Below are positions 24,674 through 33,084 of a stretch of DNA of 64,000 nt, piece by piece (positions within the stretch are counted from its first letter, which is position 1; each line of letters starts with the position of its first letter). The position numbers and the translations under genes are program-made. Source of the stretch: Sphingopyxis sp. LK2115 (GTDB lineage Bacteria > Pseudomonadota > Alphaproteobacteria > Sphingomonadales > Sphingomonadaceae); the NCBI RefSeq assembly GCF_014595975.1, contig NZ_JABWGQ010000060.1, positions 124,001-188,000 of the forward strand, written 5' to 3'. The notes beneath the pieces are model-generated. The model was not told the DNA's origin and did no database searches. It saw nothing but the letters and a program-made list of their open reading frames with translations.

Positions 24674-25690
24674 ATGGCCACGCTGGACCTTCCGCTCAGC
24701 GACGAGCAGCGGGTGCTGCTCGAAAGCGTGCAGCGCTTTCTGGCCGACCATGCGCAGCCCGGCTGGCGCGCGTTGTCGGATGCGCTTGGGCTTGCCGGTC
24801 TGGCCGTGCCAGAGGCCGCTGGCGGCTTCGGCGGCGGCGCAATCGACATCGCGCTGGTGATCGCCGAACTCGGGCCGGCGCTGGCGGGCGCCGACTGGCT
24901 TTCGCACGTCGCCGCGACGATGATCCTCGGCGCCGTCGCGCCGACGCACCGGGCCTTGCCCGGCCTTGCGACCGGCGACCGCCGGATCGCGACCATCTGT
25001 GCCGCGTCGGCTGCGTCGATGCCGGTCTGCGACGCGGGCGCGGTGCGCGGCGGCGCGGCGCTCGTCGCGGGCGCGGCCAAAGCCGATTGGCTGCTGCTTG
25101 CCGATCCCGACGCACTGATGCTGATCGCCGCCGACCATGACAAGGTCGAACAGCGCCATCGTATCATGCATGACGGCAGCGTGACGGCCGATCTGAGCGT
25201 CGCGCTGAAATCCAATGATGCGGAACGGCTCGCGTCGGGCGACGCCGCGGTGTGCGCGGCAGATCTGGCGACCGATCTGATCCTTGCGGCGCGTTGCGCC
25301 GAAGCGGTCGGGCTGATGCAGCGGATGATCGCCGACAGCATCGACTATATGAGCCAGCGGCGGCAGTTCGGGGCGCCCATCGGGCATTTTCAGGCGTTGC
25401 GCCACCGCGCCGCCGACATGCAACTGGCGATGATGAAGGCGGCGGCGCTGACCGAGCAAGCAATTCTCGCCGTCGACAGGGCGCACGCCGATCGCGCGGC
25501 GGCAGTCAGCGCGGCGTGCATCGAAGTCGCCGACGCGGTGCGGGTCGTCGGGGAAAGCGCGGTGCAGATTCACGGCGCGATGGGATTGACCGAGGAACTT
25601 CGCCTTGGCGGCCATTTCAAGCGCGCGCTTGCCATCGTCGCGGCTTTCGGCGCGCGTGCCGGCCATCTGGCGCGTTCCGCGGCCGCCTAG
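24674..25690 (+). CDS. Acyl-CoA dehydrogenase family protein (short, beta-like subunit)
   Basis: A 338-residue flavoprotein of the acyl-CoA dehydrogenase family, about 40 residues shorter than a full enzyme. The N-terminal helical domain starts LDLPLSDEQRVLLESVQRFLADHAQPGW, the central beta domain is reduced (RGGAALVAGAAKADWLLLAD), and the C-terminal four-helix domain has YMSQRRQFGAPIGHFQALRHRAADMQ and AVQIHGAMGLTEELRLGGHFKRAL. Such short proteins often pair with a longer partner to form alpha2beta2 dehydrogenases for bulky CoA esters. Its stop overlaps that of the convergent second dehydrogenase (CTAG). Confidence 0.9.
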   Translation: MATLDLPLSDEQRVLLESVQRFLADHAQPGWRALSDALGLAGLAVPEAAGGFGGGAIDIALVIAELGPALAGADWLSHVAATMILGAVAPTHRALPGLATGDRRIATICAASAASMPVCDAGAVRGGAALVAGAAKADWLLLADPDALMLIAADHDKVEQRHRIMHDGSVTADLSVALKSNDAERLASGDAAVCAADLATDLILAARCAEAVGLMQRMIADSIDYMSQRRQFGAPIGHFQALRHRAADMQLAMMKAAALTEQAILAVDRAHADRAAAVSAACIEVADAVRVVGESAVQIHGAMGLTEELRLGGHFKRALAIVAAFGARAGHLARSAAA

Positions 25691-26817
25691 CCCAGCAGCG
25701 TTCGCGCAATCAGGTCGCGCTGGATTTCGTTCGACCCGGCATAGATGGTCGCGGCGCGGTCGTTCAGATAGCGCGGCACCGCGACGGCCAGTTCTTCGGC
25801 CACTTGTCCGTCGGCCTCCGCCCACGCAGCCTGGCCCATGGCTTCGCATGCCAGTGCGTCGATGCGCTGCGCTGCCTCTGTCCCGAGGATCTTGAGCGCC
25901 GAGGCATAGAGCGCCGGACTGCCGCCGACCCCGCGCATGGCCTTGAGCTCGAGCGCTTGCAGCGCCCGCAGCGCCACGGCCTCGCGGTCGAACGCGGCGC
26001 GCAGCACCGGGTCGTGGCCGCCGAACGCGCGCAGCCGTTCGAGCCGCCCGATCAGGCCCGGCGCATATTTGCCCCCGCGTTCAAAGGTCAGCAGATGTTT
26101 CGCGACCGACCAGCCGGCATTTTCGGCACCCAACCGGTTCGCCTGCGGCACGCGGACCTCGTCGAAAAAGACCTGGTTGAACTCATGGTCGCCCGCTAGC
26201 GTGCGGATCGGTTCGACGCTGATTCCCGGCGTCGCCATGTCGAGCAGCAGGAAGCTGATCCCTGCCTGCGGCTTGCCTTCGGTCGAGGTGCGCACCAGCG
26301 CGAACATGCGGTTCGCGAAATGCGCGTGCGTCGTCCATATCTTTGACCCGTTAAGGACATAATCGTCCCCGTCGGGCACCGCGCGCAATTGCAGCGCGGC
26401 AAGGTCGGACCCCGCGGCGGGTTCCGAAAAACCCTGGCACCAATAATCCTCGCCCGACAGGATGCGCGGCAGATAATGGGCGCGCTGTTCGGCGCTGCCA
26501 TAATGCATGATCACCGGCGCGACCATTTTGAGCCCCATCGGCGCGAGGTTCGGCGCACCCGCGCGCGCGCATTCGGCCGCAAAGATATAGCGCTCGATCT
26601 CGGTCCACCCCGGACCGCCGAACTCGGCGGGCCAGTCGGGCGCTGCCCAGCCCTTGCGATGCAGGATGCGTTGCCAGGGCAGCGAGATGGCGGGGTCGAT
26701 GAAGACGCTCGTTGCGCGCGCCGCGCCGCGGCGGATGTCGTCGGGCAGGTTTTCGCGCAAAAAGGCCCGAACCTCGTCGCGAAAGGCCAGCAGCGCGGGG
26801 TCGTTGAACATGTCCAT
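25687..26817 (-). CDS. Acyl-CoA dehydrogenase (full-length, alpha-like subunit)
   Basis: A 376-residue acyl-CoA dehydrogenase, oxidising an acyl-CoA to the 2-enoyl-CoA with FAD. It has WPAEFGGPGWTEIERYIFAAECARAGAPN, the flavin-contact WCQGFSEPAAGSDLA, LNGSKIWTTHAHFANRMF, and the C-terminal ATIYAGSNEIQRDLIARTLLG. The electron acceptor would be ETF, encoded at 48.5-50.3 kb. It is the last gene of an operon with the LuxR-type regulator and the amidohydrolase upstream. The ribosome site is weak, which suggests coupling. Confidence 0.92.
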   Translation of the reverse strand: MDMFNDPALLAFRDEVRAFLRENLPDDIRRGAARATSVFIDPAISLPWQRILHRKGWAAPDWPAEFGGPGWTEIERYIFAAECARAGAPNLAPMGLKMVAPVIMHYGSAEQRAHYLPRILSGEDYWCQGFSEPAAGSDLAALQLRAVPDGDDYVLNGSKIWTTHAHFANRMFALVRTSTEGKPQAGISFLLLDMATPGISVEPIRTLAGDHEFNQVFFDEVRVPQANRLGAENAGWSVAKHLLTFERGGKYAPGLIGRLERLRAFGGHDPVLRAAFDREAVALRALQALELKAMRGVGGSPALYASALKILGTEAAQRIDALACEAMGQAAWAEADGQVAEELAVAVPRYLNDRAATIYAGSNEIQRDLIARTLLG

Positions 26818-26866
26818 GCGCCCGGATTAGGACATCCTGCCGCGCGCCGCAAAGCTGGCACCCGCG

Positions 26867-27616
26867 TCAGGCCGCGCGCGCGCCGACATAGCCGAGTCCC
26901 GCGGCGATCTGAATCGACTGCGCGCGTCCGGTGGCGCCCAGCTTGCCGGCGGCATTGCGAAGGTGAAAGCGCACCGTCGACACCGACAGCGACAGGATGA
27001 TACCGATCTCTGCGTCGGTCTTGCCTGCCGCGGCCCAGCGCAGACACTGGACCTCGCGCCGGGTCAGCGTCTGCGGCACCATGGCGTTGCGCGGGCGGCC
27101 GCGCGCTTCATTATGCGTGGCGACCAGGCGCAGCGCGAGCATGTGCAGCCGCGCGGCATGTTCATCGAACAGCGCCTCGACCCCCACCGGCTCGCGCGAG
27201 CACCAGAAGACCGCCCCGACCAGCCCGCGCGGCAGGTGAACGGGTGCGATGATCGCTTCGCCGAAATTGGGGGTGTTGCGGGCCTGCGAACAATCGACCG
27301 CGTCGAGCAGCGCGGTCGGTCGCCAGGTGCCAAGGCGCCCGTCGCTGTAATAAAAGGGCTCGGCAATCAACCGCGCCGCGGTCAGGAAAGCGACGTGCAG
27401 CGCCAGCTTGCGGTCGCGCCAATAGGCATAGTCGGGGCCGATCCAGCGAAAGCTGGTCTCGGCATAGGGACGTCCCTCGATATCGCTCATCGGTTCGGGG
27501 TCGCCAAGGTCGGCCTGCGCCGCCACATGGGGCAGGCCCAGCATATCGCCCGCTGTTTGCACCGCCGCGATCAGCCGCGGCATGTCGGCCCAGCATTCGG
27601 CCCTGCGATCGGTCAC
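26867..27616 (-). CDS. LuxR-type transcriptional regulator (no LuxI partner in view)
   Basis: A 249-residue regulator. The C-terminal helix-turn-helix is clear: LTRREVQCLRWAAAGKTDAEIGIILSLSVSTVRFHLRNAAGKLGATGRAQ. The N-terminal 170 residues have the size of an autoinducer-binding domain (PYAETSFRWIGPDYAYWRDRKLALH), but I cannot match the full set of AHL-contact residues. GTG at 27616 has GGAGGA eight bases upstream. It lies 20 bases after the amidohydrolase and 50 before the dehydrogenase, in one operon. No autoinducer synthase is visible in the window. Confidence 0.88.
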   Translation of the reverse strand: MTDRRAECWADMPRLIAAVQTAGDMLGLPHVAAQADLGDPEPMSDIEGRPYAETSFRWIGPDYAYWRDRKLALHVAFLTAARLIAEPFYYSDGRLGTWRPTALLDAVDCSQARNTPNFGEAIIAPVHLPRGLVGAVFWCSREPVGVEALFDEHAARLHMLALRLVATHNEARGRPRNAMVPQTLTRREVQCLRWAAAGKTDAEIGIILSLSVSTVRFHLRNAAGKLGATGRAQSIQIAAGLGYVGARAA

Positions 27617-27635
27617 GCGTTCGGTCCTCCGCGCT

Positions 27636-29330
27636 TCATGGACAGCGGTTGAACCCTGCTCCGCGCACCGCGCGTCCCGGCATTGCGCCGCCATGTTCGC
27701 CGTCCTTCAGCACCTGTTTGCCGTTTACGAACACATCGCGCACGCCCACCGAATATTGGTGCGGCTTGTCAAAGGTCGAACGGTCGGCGACCGTCGCGGG
27801 ATCAAACACGACGACATCGGCATAATAGCCGGGCTTCAGCGCGCCGCGATCCGTGATGCCCAGATTGGTCGCGGGCAGGGTGGTGAGCCGGTACACCGCC
27901 TGTTCGAGCGGGATCAGCTTTTCGTCGCGGACATAGCGTCCGAGCAGCCGTGCGAAATTGCCATAGGTGCGCGGGTGTGCGCCCGATTTCAGGAATACGC
28001 CCTCGGTCGCCTGCGACGCGGCATCGGACCCGAAGCTCATCCACGGCAGCCGGATCTGCTTGCGGACATTGTGCTCGGACATCAGGAAATAGACGGTGCC
28101 GACACGCGAGCCATCCTCGATGACGAGGTCCATCGCGGTCTCCTCCGGCGATTTGCCGCGCATCGCGGCAACCTCGGCGAGCGTCTTGCCGGTGAGCGGC
28201 TTCAATGCGTCGCGCTTGAACCCCGACAGGATCATCTTGTCGGCGCCGGCGCCGAAATAGAGATTTTCCCAGTCGCTGCCCGGCTTTTTCATTTCCGCGG
28301 CAACGCGCGCGCGGATCGCGGGGTCTTTCAGCCGCTCGATCCACGCCTCCAGCCCGCCCGCCTGCACCCAGGTCGGCATTGCGGCATCAAGCCCGGTCGC
28401 GCCGGCGGTATAGGTATACATGTCGGTCGTGATGCGCAGCCCTTCGGCGCGCGCATCCTCGATCTTCTTCACGATGGTATCGAGCTTGCCCCAGTTGTCG
28501 CGCCCCGCCATCTTGAGGTGATAGATTTCGGCAGGGGCGCCCGATCGGCGCGCGATCTCGATCAGTTCGTCGACGGCCTCCTCGATCCGGTCGCCTTCGG
28601 ATCGCATATGGCTGATATACATGCCGCCGCACTTCGCCGCCTCGCTCGTCAGCGCGACAAGCTCGTCGGTTTCGGCATAGGAGCCGGGGGCATAGATGAG
28701 CGAGCTGCCGACGCCCATCGCGCCTTCGTTCATCGCCTGCCGCACCAGCGCGCGCATCCGGCCGAGCTGATCGGGCGTCGGATCGACATCGCCTTCGCCC
28801 AGTTCGTGCACGCGCACCGTCGCTGCGCCGACGAAGCTTGCGATATTGGTCGAAATGCCGCGCTGTTCGAGCCAGTCGAAATAGTCGCCGAGGCTCGTCC
28901 ATGCGATCGCATATTTGATGTCGCCCTGCCGCGCCGTTTCCTGCGCCTTCATCGCCGCGTTCAGGGGACCCATCGACCAGCCTTCGCCCATCACCTCCAG
29001 CGTCACGCCCTGCCGGATGTTGCTCTGGCTTTTCGGATCGGCGATCAGCGATTCGGTGGCCCAGCTCAGCATGTTGATGAATCCCGGCGCCACCGCCATT
29101 CCCTGCGCCGACATTTCGCTTCTGGCCGACCCCGCAACCCGGCCCACCGCCACGATGCGATCATCCTTGATCGCGACATCGCCGACGATGGGCGGCCCAC
29201 CAGACCCGTCGTAGATCGTCCCGCCGCGAATGATCACGTCATAGGCGGGCGGTTCGGCCGCGATCGGCGCTGCGAGCAGCATCGAACCGCTCAGCAGCAG
29301 GGCCGGGGTGAAGCGCCGGGGGATGGTCAT
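27636..29330 (-). CDS. D-aminoacylase-like amidohydrolase, exported, lacking HxH
   Basis: A 564-residue member of the N-acyl-D-amino-acid deacylase branch of amidohydrolases. Residues 1-25 look like a signal peptide (cleavage after IAA). The N-terminal beta-sandwich starts YDVIIRGGTIYDGSGGPPIVGDVAI. Where the usual enzyme has GFIDxHxH, this one reads PGFINMLSWATESL. The later His sites YISHMRSEGDRIEEAV and EIYHLKMAG are kept, as is the C-terminal GKSPEETAMDLVIEDG. The loss of both first-site histidines changes the metal centre, so activity is uncertain. It is first in an operon with the LuxR-type regulator. Confidence 0.85.
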   Translation of the reverse strand: MTIPRRFTPALLLSGSMLLAAPIAAEPPAYDVIIRGGTIYDGSGGPPIVGDVAIKDDRIVAVGRVAGSARSEMSAQGMAVAPGFINMLSWATESLIADPKSQSNIRQGVTLEVMGEGWSMGPLNAAMKAQETARQGDIKYAIAWTSLGDYFDWLEQRGISTNIASFVGAATVRVHELGEGDVDPTPDQLGRMRALVRQAMNEGAMGVGSSLIYAPGSYAETDELVALTSEAAKCGGMYISHMRSEGDRIEEAVDELIEIARRSGAPAEIYHLKMAGRDNWGKLDTIVKKIEDARAEGLRITTDMYTYTAGATGLDAAMPTWVQAGGLEAWIERLKDPAIRARVAAEMKKPGSDWENLYFGAGADKMILSGFKRDALKPLTGKTLAEVAAMRGKSPEETAMDLVIEDGSRVGTVYFLMSEHNVRKQIRLPWMSFGSDAASQATEGVFLKSGAHPRTYGNFARLLGRYVRDEKLIPLEQAVYRLTTLPATNLGITDRGALKPGYYADVVVFDPATVADRSTFDKPHQYSVGVRDVFVNGKQVLKDGEHGGAMPGRAVRGAGFNRCP

Positions 29331-29584
29331 CGTCTCTCCATCGGTTGGCGAGGCGCTGCCGCGAGCCGCCCGGCCGCCAACCCTTCCATTTCCTGTTTGA
29401 CAATCGCCCGATCAGGATCATCAATTTGCATCGGCTTCCCTCTCGCTGACCCATTGGTAAGGGGGCGCCGGGCCTTTCGCAAGGCCGGGGCCCGCGCGCC
29501 GACAAAGGGGATCGACCCGTTTCATCCTTGATGCCGCCGATCACAGCGATTGGCATGGCCACATCCGCCGGTTCGTGGAGAATG

Positions 29585-30766
29585 ATGTTGAAACCTGTCT
29601 CGATCCTGCTGGCCGCCGCAACCCTTGCCGCCTGTTCGACAGGCGACGACAAGCCAATGCCGTCCGAAGCGCCGCTGCACAGCCGGATGCTCGTGCTCGA
29701 CGCCCACCTCGACACGCCGCTTCATTTCGGGCGTGCAGGGTGGAGCTTTGCTGATCGTCACACATTGGCGGACGATATGGTCCAGCTCGACATTCCGCGG
29801 ATGAAGGACGGCCATCTCGATGGCGGCTTTTTCGTCATCTATACCAGGCAGGGGCCGCTGACGGCCAGGGGCTATGCCGACGCGCTCGCCTTTGCGCGGC
29901 GAAGGTCGGACCTGATCGACCGGACGCTCGCGAACCATCCCGGCGCGATTGCCGCCGCGCGCACCGCGGCGGATGCCGGCCGGCTGATGCGCGCGGGCAA
30001 GCTGGTCGCCTTCAAGTCGATGGAAAACAGCTATCCGATCGGCGAAGATCTGGCGCTGCTCGAAGAGTTTTATGCACGGGGCGTACGCATGGCGGGCCCG
30101 GTGCATTCGCGAACCAACCAGCTTGCCGACAGCGCGACAGGCGAGCCGCGCTGGAAGGGGCTGAGCCCGCTTGGCAAGCAATGGGTGGCCGAAATGAATC
30201 GCCTCGGCATCGTCATCGACGCGAGCCATGCATCCGATGCCGCCTTTGACCAGATGCTGGAGCTGTCGAAATATCCGATCATCCTTTCGCACTCCAGCCT
30301 GCGATCGGCCTACGACCATCCGCGCAACCTCGACGAAGCGCGGCTGAAAGCGCTTGCGGCGAAGGGCGGGGCGATGTGTATTTCGACGATCTTCATGTCC
30401 GAAATGAACATGACCCCGGCGCGCGGCGAACTGTTCGGGCAATATGAGCGGATCGGCACCATGACGCGCGCCGAGCAGGCCGAGCTGAACCGGAAATGGC
30501 GCGAACTCGACAGGCACGAGCCCTTGTGGGCGGCGGATTTCAAGGATTATATGAAGATGGTGCTGCGCGCGATCGAGGTGGCTGGCCCCGATCATATCTG
30601 CTTCGGCGCCGACTGGGACGGCGGCGGCGGGCTGAAAGGCATCGAGGACATCACTGCGCTGCCCAAGGTCACGGCCAGGCTGAAGCAGGCGGGATATTCC
30701 GACGCCGACATCGAAAAGATGTGGAGCGGCAATGTCCTGCGCATCCTGGCGGCGCAGGGCGGGTAG
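29585..30766 (+). CDS. Membrane dipeptidase (peptidase M19), lipoprotein
   Basis: A 393-residue renal-dipeptidase-like zinc enzyme. The N-terminus is a lipoprotein signal (ILLAAATLAACSTG). The HxD metal motif is in LVLDAHLDTPLHFG. Downstream come GPVHSRTNQLADSATGEP, IDASHASDAAFDQM, ILSHSSLRSAYDHPRN and ICFGADWDGGGGLKG, all family marks. It hydrolyses dipeptides, often with a D-residue at the second position, in the periplasm. The second of two adjacent ATGs is preferred because GGAG lies four bases upstream. It is divergent from the amidohydrolase gene across about 250 bases. Confidence 0.92.
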   Translation: MLKPVSILLAAATLAACSTGDDKPMPSEAPLHSRMLVLDAHLDTPLHFGRAGWSFADRHTLADDMVQLDIPRMKDGHLDGGFFVIYTRQGPLTARGYADALAFARRRSDLIDRTLANHPGAIAAARTAADAGRLMRAGKLVAFKSMENSYPIGEDLALLEEFYARGVRMAGPVHSRTNQLADSATGEPRWKGLSPLGKQWVAEMNRLGIVIDASHASDAAFDQMLELSKYPIILSHSSLRSAYDHPRNLDEARLKALAAKGGAMCISTIFMSEMNMTPARGELFGQYERIGTMTRAEQAELNRKWRELDRHEPLWAADFKDYMKMVLRAIEVAGPDHICFGADWDGGGGLKGIEDITALPKVTARLKQAGYSDADIEKMWSGNVLRILAAQGG

Positions 30767-30815
30767 CGCGTGCCGGGTCGATGGCGGCCCCATATTCCCC
30801 GCCGCATATTCCATC

Positions 30816-30841
30816 GTCATCCCGGCCTTCGCCGGGATGAC
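30816..30841. repeat. REP-like palindrome GTCATCCCGGC...GCCGGGATGAC
   Basis: Perfect 11-bp arms with a CTTC loop, in the convergent gap between the dipeptidase gene and ahcY. It is the cleanest member of the dispersed GTCATCCCGG palindromes and probably works as a bidirectional terminator. Confidence 0.7.
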
Positions 30842-30850
30842 GGCATGGAA

Positions 30851-32269
30851 TCAATAGCGATAATGGTCGGGCTTGAACGGGCCTTCGACCGGCACGCCGA
30901 TATAGTCGGCCTGTTTCTGCGTGAGCCTGGTGAGCTTTACCCCCAGCTTTTCGAGGTGGAGTGCGGCGACCTTTTCGTCGAGATGCTTGGGAAGGACATA
31001 GACGTCATTCTTATACTGCTCGCTGCGCGTCCACAGTTCGATCTGCGCGAGCGTCTGGTTGGTGAAGCTTGCCGACATCACGAAACTCGGATGGCCCGTC
31101 GCGTTGCCCAGATTCACCAGGCGACCCTTCGACAGGATGATGATCTGCTTGCCGTCGGGAAACTCGACCAGGTCGACCTGCGGCTTCACTTCGGTCCATT
31201 TGTAATTGGCGAGCGCCGCGATCTGGATTTCGCTGTCGAAATGGCCGATGTTGCAGACGATCGCCATATTCTTCATCGCCGCCATATGTTCGGCGGTGAT
31301 CACATCGGCGTTTCCGGTCGCGGTGACGAAGATGTCCGAGCGTTTGACGGCCTCGTCCATCGTCACGACCTCGAACCCCTCCATCGCCGCCTGCAAGGCA
31401 CAGATCGGGTCGATTTCGGTGACGAGCACGCGCGCGCCACCGTTGCGGAGGCTCTGCGCGCTGCCCTTGCCGACATCGCCGAAGCCGGCGACGGTCGCGA
31501 CCTTGCCCGCCAGCATCACGTCGGTGCCCCGGCGGATCGCGTCGACCAGCGATTCCTTGCAGCCGTAAAGATTGTCGAACTTCGACTTGGTGACGCTGTC
31601 GTTGACGTTGATCGCGGGGAAGGGCAGCTCGCCCCTCTTGGCGATGTGATAGAGCCGGTGGACGCCGGTGGTCGTTTCTTCCGACACGCCCTTGATCGCC
31701 TTGACCGTTCTGGTGAGATAGCCGGGCTTGGCGGCGATGAACGCTTTCAGCGCACGCTGCATCTCGACCTCTTCCTCATTTTCGGGCGCGGGCATCGTCT
31801 CGCCGGCTTCGAGCTTTGCGCCCCACAGCGCGAACATTGTCGCGTCGCCGCCATCGTCGAGGATCAGGTTCGCGGTCTGGCCGTCGCCGTCCTTTTCCCA
31901 GTCGAAGATGCGGCCGACATAGTCCCAATAGTCGGCGAGGCTTTCACCTTTCACCGCGAACACGGGCACGCCCGACGCGGCGATCGCGGCGGCGGCATGA
32001 TCCTGTGTCGAAAAGATGTTGCAGGTGGCCCAGCGCACTTCGGCGCCAAGTGCGGTGAGCGTCTCGATCAATACCGCGGTCTGGATCGTCATGTGCAGCG
32101 ATCCGGTGATGCGCGCGCCTTTCAGCGGCTGCGCCGCGCCATATTCGGCGCGCAGCGCCATCAGGCCCGGCATTTCGGTTTCAGCGATGTCGATTTCCTT
32201 GCGCCCGAAATCGGCAAGTCCGATGTCGGCAATCACATAATCGCGGGTGTCGGCGGCGAGAGTGGCCAC
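30851..32269 (-). CDS. ahcY: Adenosylhomocysteinase
   Basis: A 472-residue NAD-dependent hydrolase that splits S-adenosylhomocysteine into adenosine and homocysteine, keeping methylation reactions going. [18 protein letters not shown] and the [13 protein letters not shown] substrate region are N-terminal; the NAD domain has [27 protein letters not shown]. The C-terminus ends [10 protein letters not shown]. The length matches bacterial enzymes with the typical insertion. GTG at 32269 has GGAG eight bases upstream. A 20-bp palindrome resembling an ArsR-family operator lies about 100 bases upstream. Confidence 0.97.
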   Translation of the reverse strand: MATLAADTRDYVIADIGLADFGRKEIDIAETEMPGLMALRAEYGAAQPLKGARITGSLHMTIQTAVLIETLTALGAEVRWATCNIFSTQDHAAAAIAASGVPVFAVKGESLADYWDYVGRIFDWEKDGDGQTANLILDDGGDATMFALWGAKLEAGETMPAPENEEEVEMQRALKAFIAAKPGYLTRTVKAIKGVSEETTTGVHRLYHIAKRGELPFPAINVNDSVTKSKFDNLYGCKESLVDAIRRGTDVMLAGKVATVAGFGDVGKGSAQSLRNGGARVLVTEIDPICALQAAMEGFEVVTMDEAVKRSDIFVTATGNADVITAEHMAAMKNMAIVCNIGHFDSEIQIAALANYKWTEVKPQVDLVEFPDGKQIIILSKGRLVNLGNATGHPSFVMSASFTNQTLAQIELWTRSEQYKNDVYVLPKHLDEKVAALHLEKLGVKLTRLTQKQADYIGVPVEGPFKPDHYRY

Positions 32270-32672
32270 GGGGGATTCTCCATATTGGCATGAACGACCG
32301 CAGGCGAGCGGCCACGAAAATCGTGTAATTTTCTTGCGCGCTCTAGCCGAAAGCGCGTCGCCGATCAAATATAAACTATTCTTTATATCGCAAGCGGGGT
32401 GCCGCCCGGCGATTGATGGCGGACATGCGATTCGGCGCGCGACAGGAAGGCCGCGCGTAAAAAAATCATTCCGGCCGCAATTGTGACAGTCCGCGCCGCA
32501 CTTTTGTGACACGGAGTTGCAAAGTCCAAGATCATGAAAATCCGGACTTATAATGCGCCTTGCGATAAGCATAATGCGCTAATATGACAACAGTGTTACA
32601 AACCGCCGAAAACATTGACTTTTCCTGTCATGCGCGAGAAAATCGGCGAAAGTTTTCGGGGAGATAGTCGAG
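32270..32672. other. 403-bp divergent regulatory region, ahcY / TPR-protein gene
   Basis: The longest gene-free stretch of the window. From left to right it holds the ahcY leader with a small CACGA/TCGTG hairpin (about 32315), an AT-rich palindrome (32369-32388), a poly-A tract near 32460, two TTGTGACA direct repeats 23 bases apart (32481, 32504), and two ATAATGCGC direct repeats 21 bases apart (32550, 32571). I see no small gene and no riboswitch I can name. Confidence 0.6.
32369..32388. promoter_or_regulatory. ATATAAA-N6-TTTATAT palindrome upstream of ahcY
   Basis: Perfect 7-bp arms ATATAAA / TTTATAT separated by CTATTC, 100 bases before the ahcY start. AT-rich palindromes of this kind are typical of ArsR-family operators; the SAH-responsive ArsR-type regulator SahR controls ahcY in many proteobacteria. 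No sahR gene is in the window, so the assignment is inference. Confidence 0.5.
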
Positions 32673-33071
32673 ATGAAAAAAATCCTGCCGCCGCTGATCG
32701 CACTGGCTTTCGCAAGCCCGGCCGCGGCGCAATCCATCGTGGTCGTCACCGCGCCACAGACCGATTCGCAGGTGCTGCCGGTTGCTTATGCCGAGCTGAA
32801 GGCCGGCGAAAACCAGGCCGCAATCGACAAGCTGACCGGCGATTCCACGCTCGACAAGCGCGATCCGTCGCGCCTCATCAATCTTGGCACTGCCTATGCC
32901 CGGCTGGGCCGCACGGCCGAGGCCGCCGCCGCCTATGATGCGGCGATCGGCAGTCCGATCCGCTACGATGTCGAACTGGCGAACGGTCGCTATGTCGATT
33001 CGCGCTGGGCGGCGCGGATGGCGCTTGCCAATCTGGAACAGGGGCGCCCGCTGCTCGCGCTCGCCCGGTAA
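32673..33071 (+). CDS. Exported tetratricopeptide-repeat protein
   Basis: A 132-residue protein with a signal peptide (MKK, hydrophobic core, cleavage after AAAQ at residue 20) and a single TPR-like helix pair: VAYAELKAGENQAAIDKL, then PSRLINLGTAYARLGRTAEAAAAYDAAI. The C-terminal helix is RWAARMALANLEQG. It probably sits in the periplasm and binds a partner protein; no catalytic motif is seen. GGGGAG lies eight bases before the ATG. Its long, repeat-rich upstream region suggests tight regulation. Confidence 0.82.
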   Translation: MKKILPPLIALAFASPAAAQSIVVVTAPQTDSQVLPVAYAELKAGENQAAIDKLTGDSTLDKRDPSRLINLGTAYARLGRTAEAAAAYDAAIGSPIRYDVELANGRYVDSRWAARMALANLEQGRPLLALAR

Positions 33072-33084
33072 CGATCATTGTCGC

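Noticed and set aside
32270-32369. A SAM or SAH riboswitch in the ahcY leader
   Set aside because: I could not find the conserved stems or core bases of the known classes; only a small hairpin and an AT-rich palindrome are visible. A covariance-model search would be decisive.
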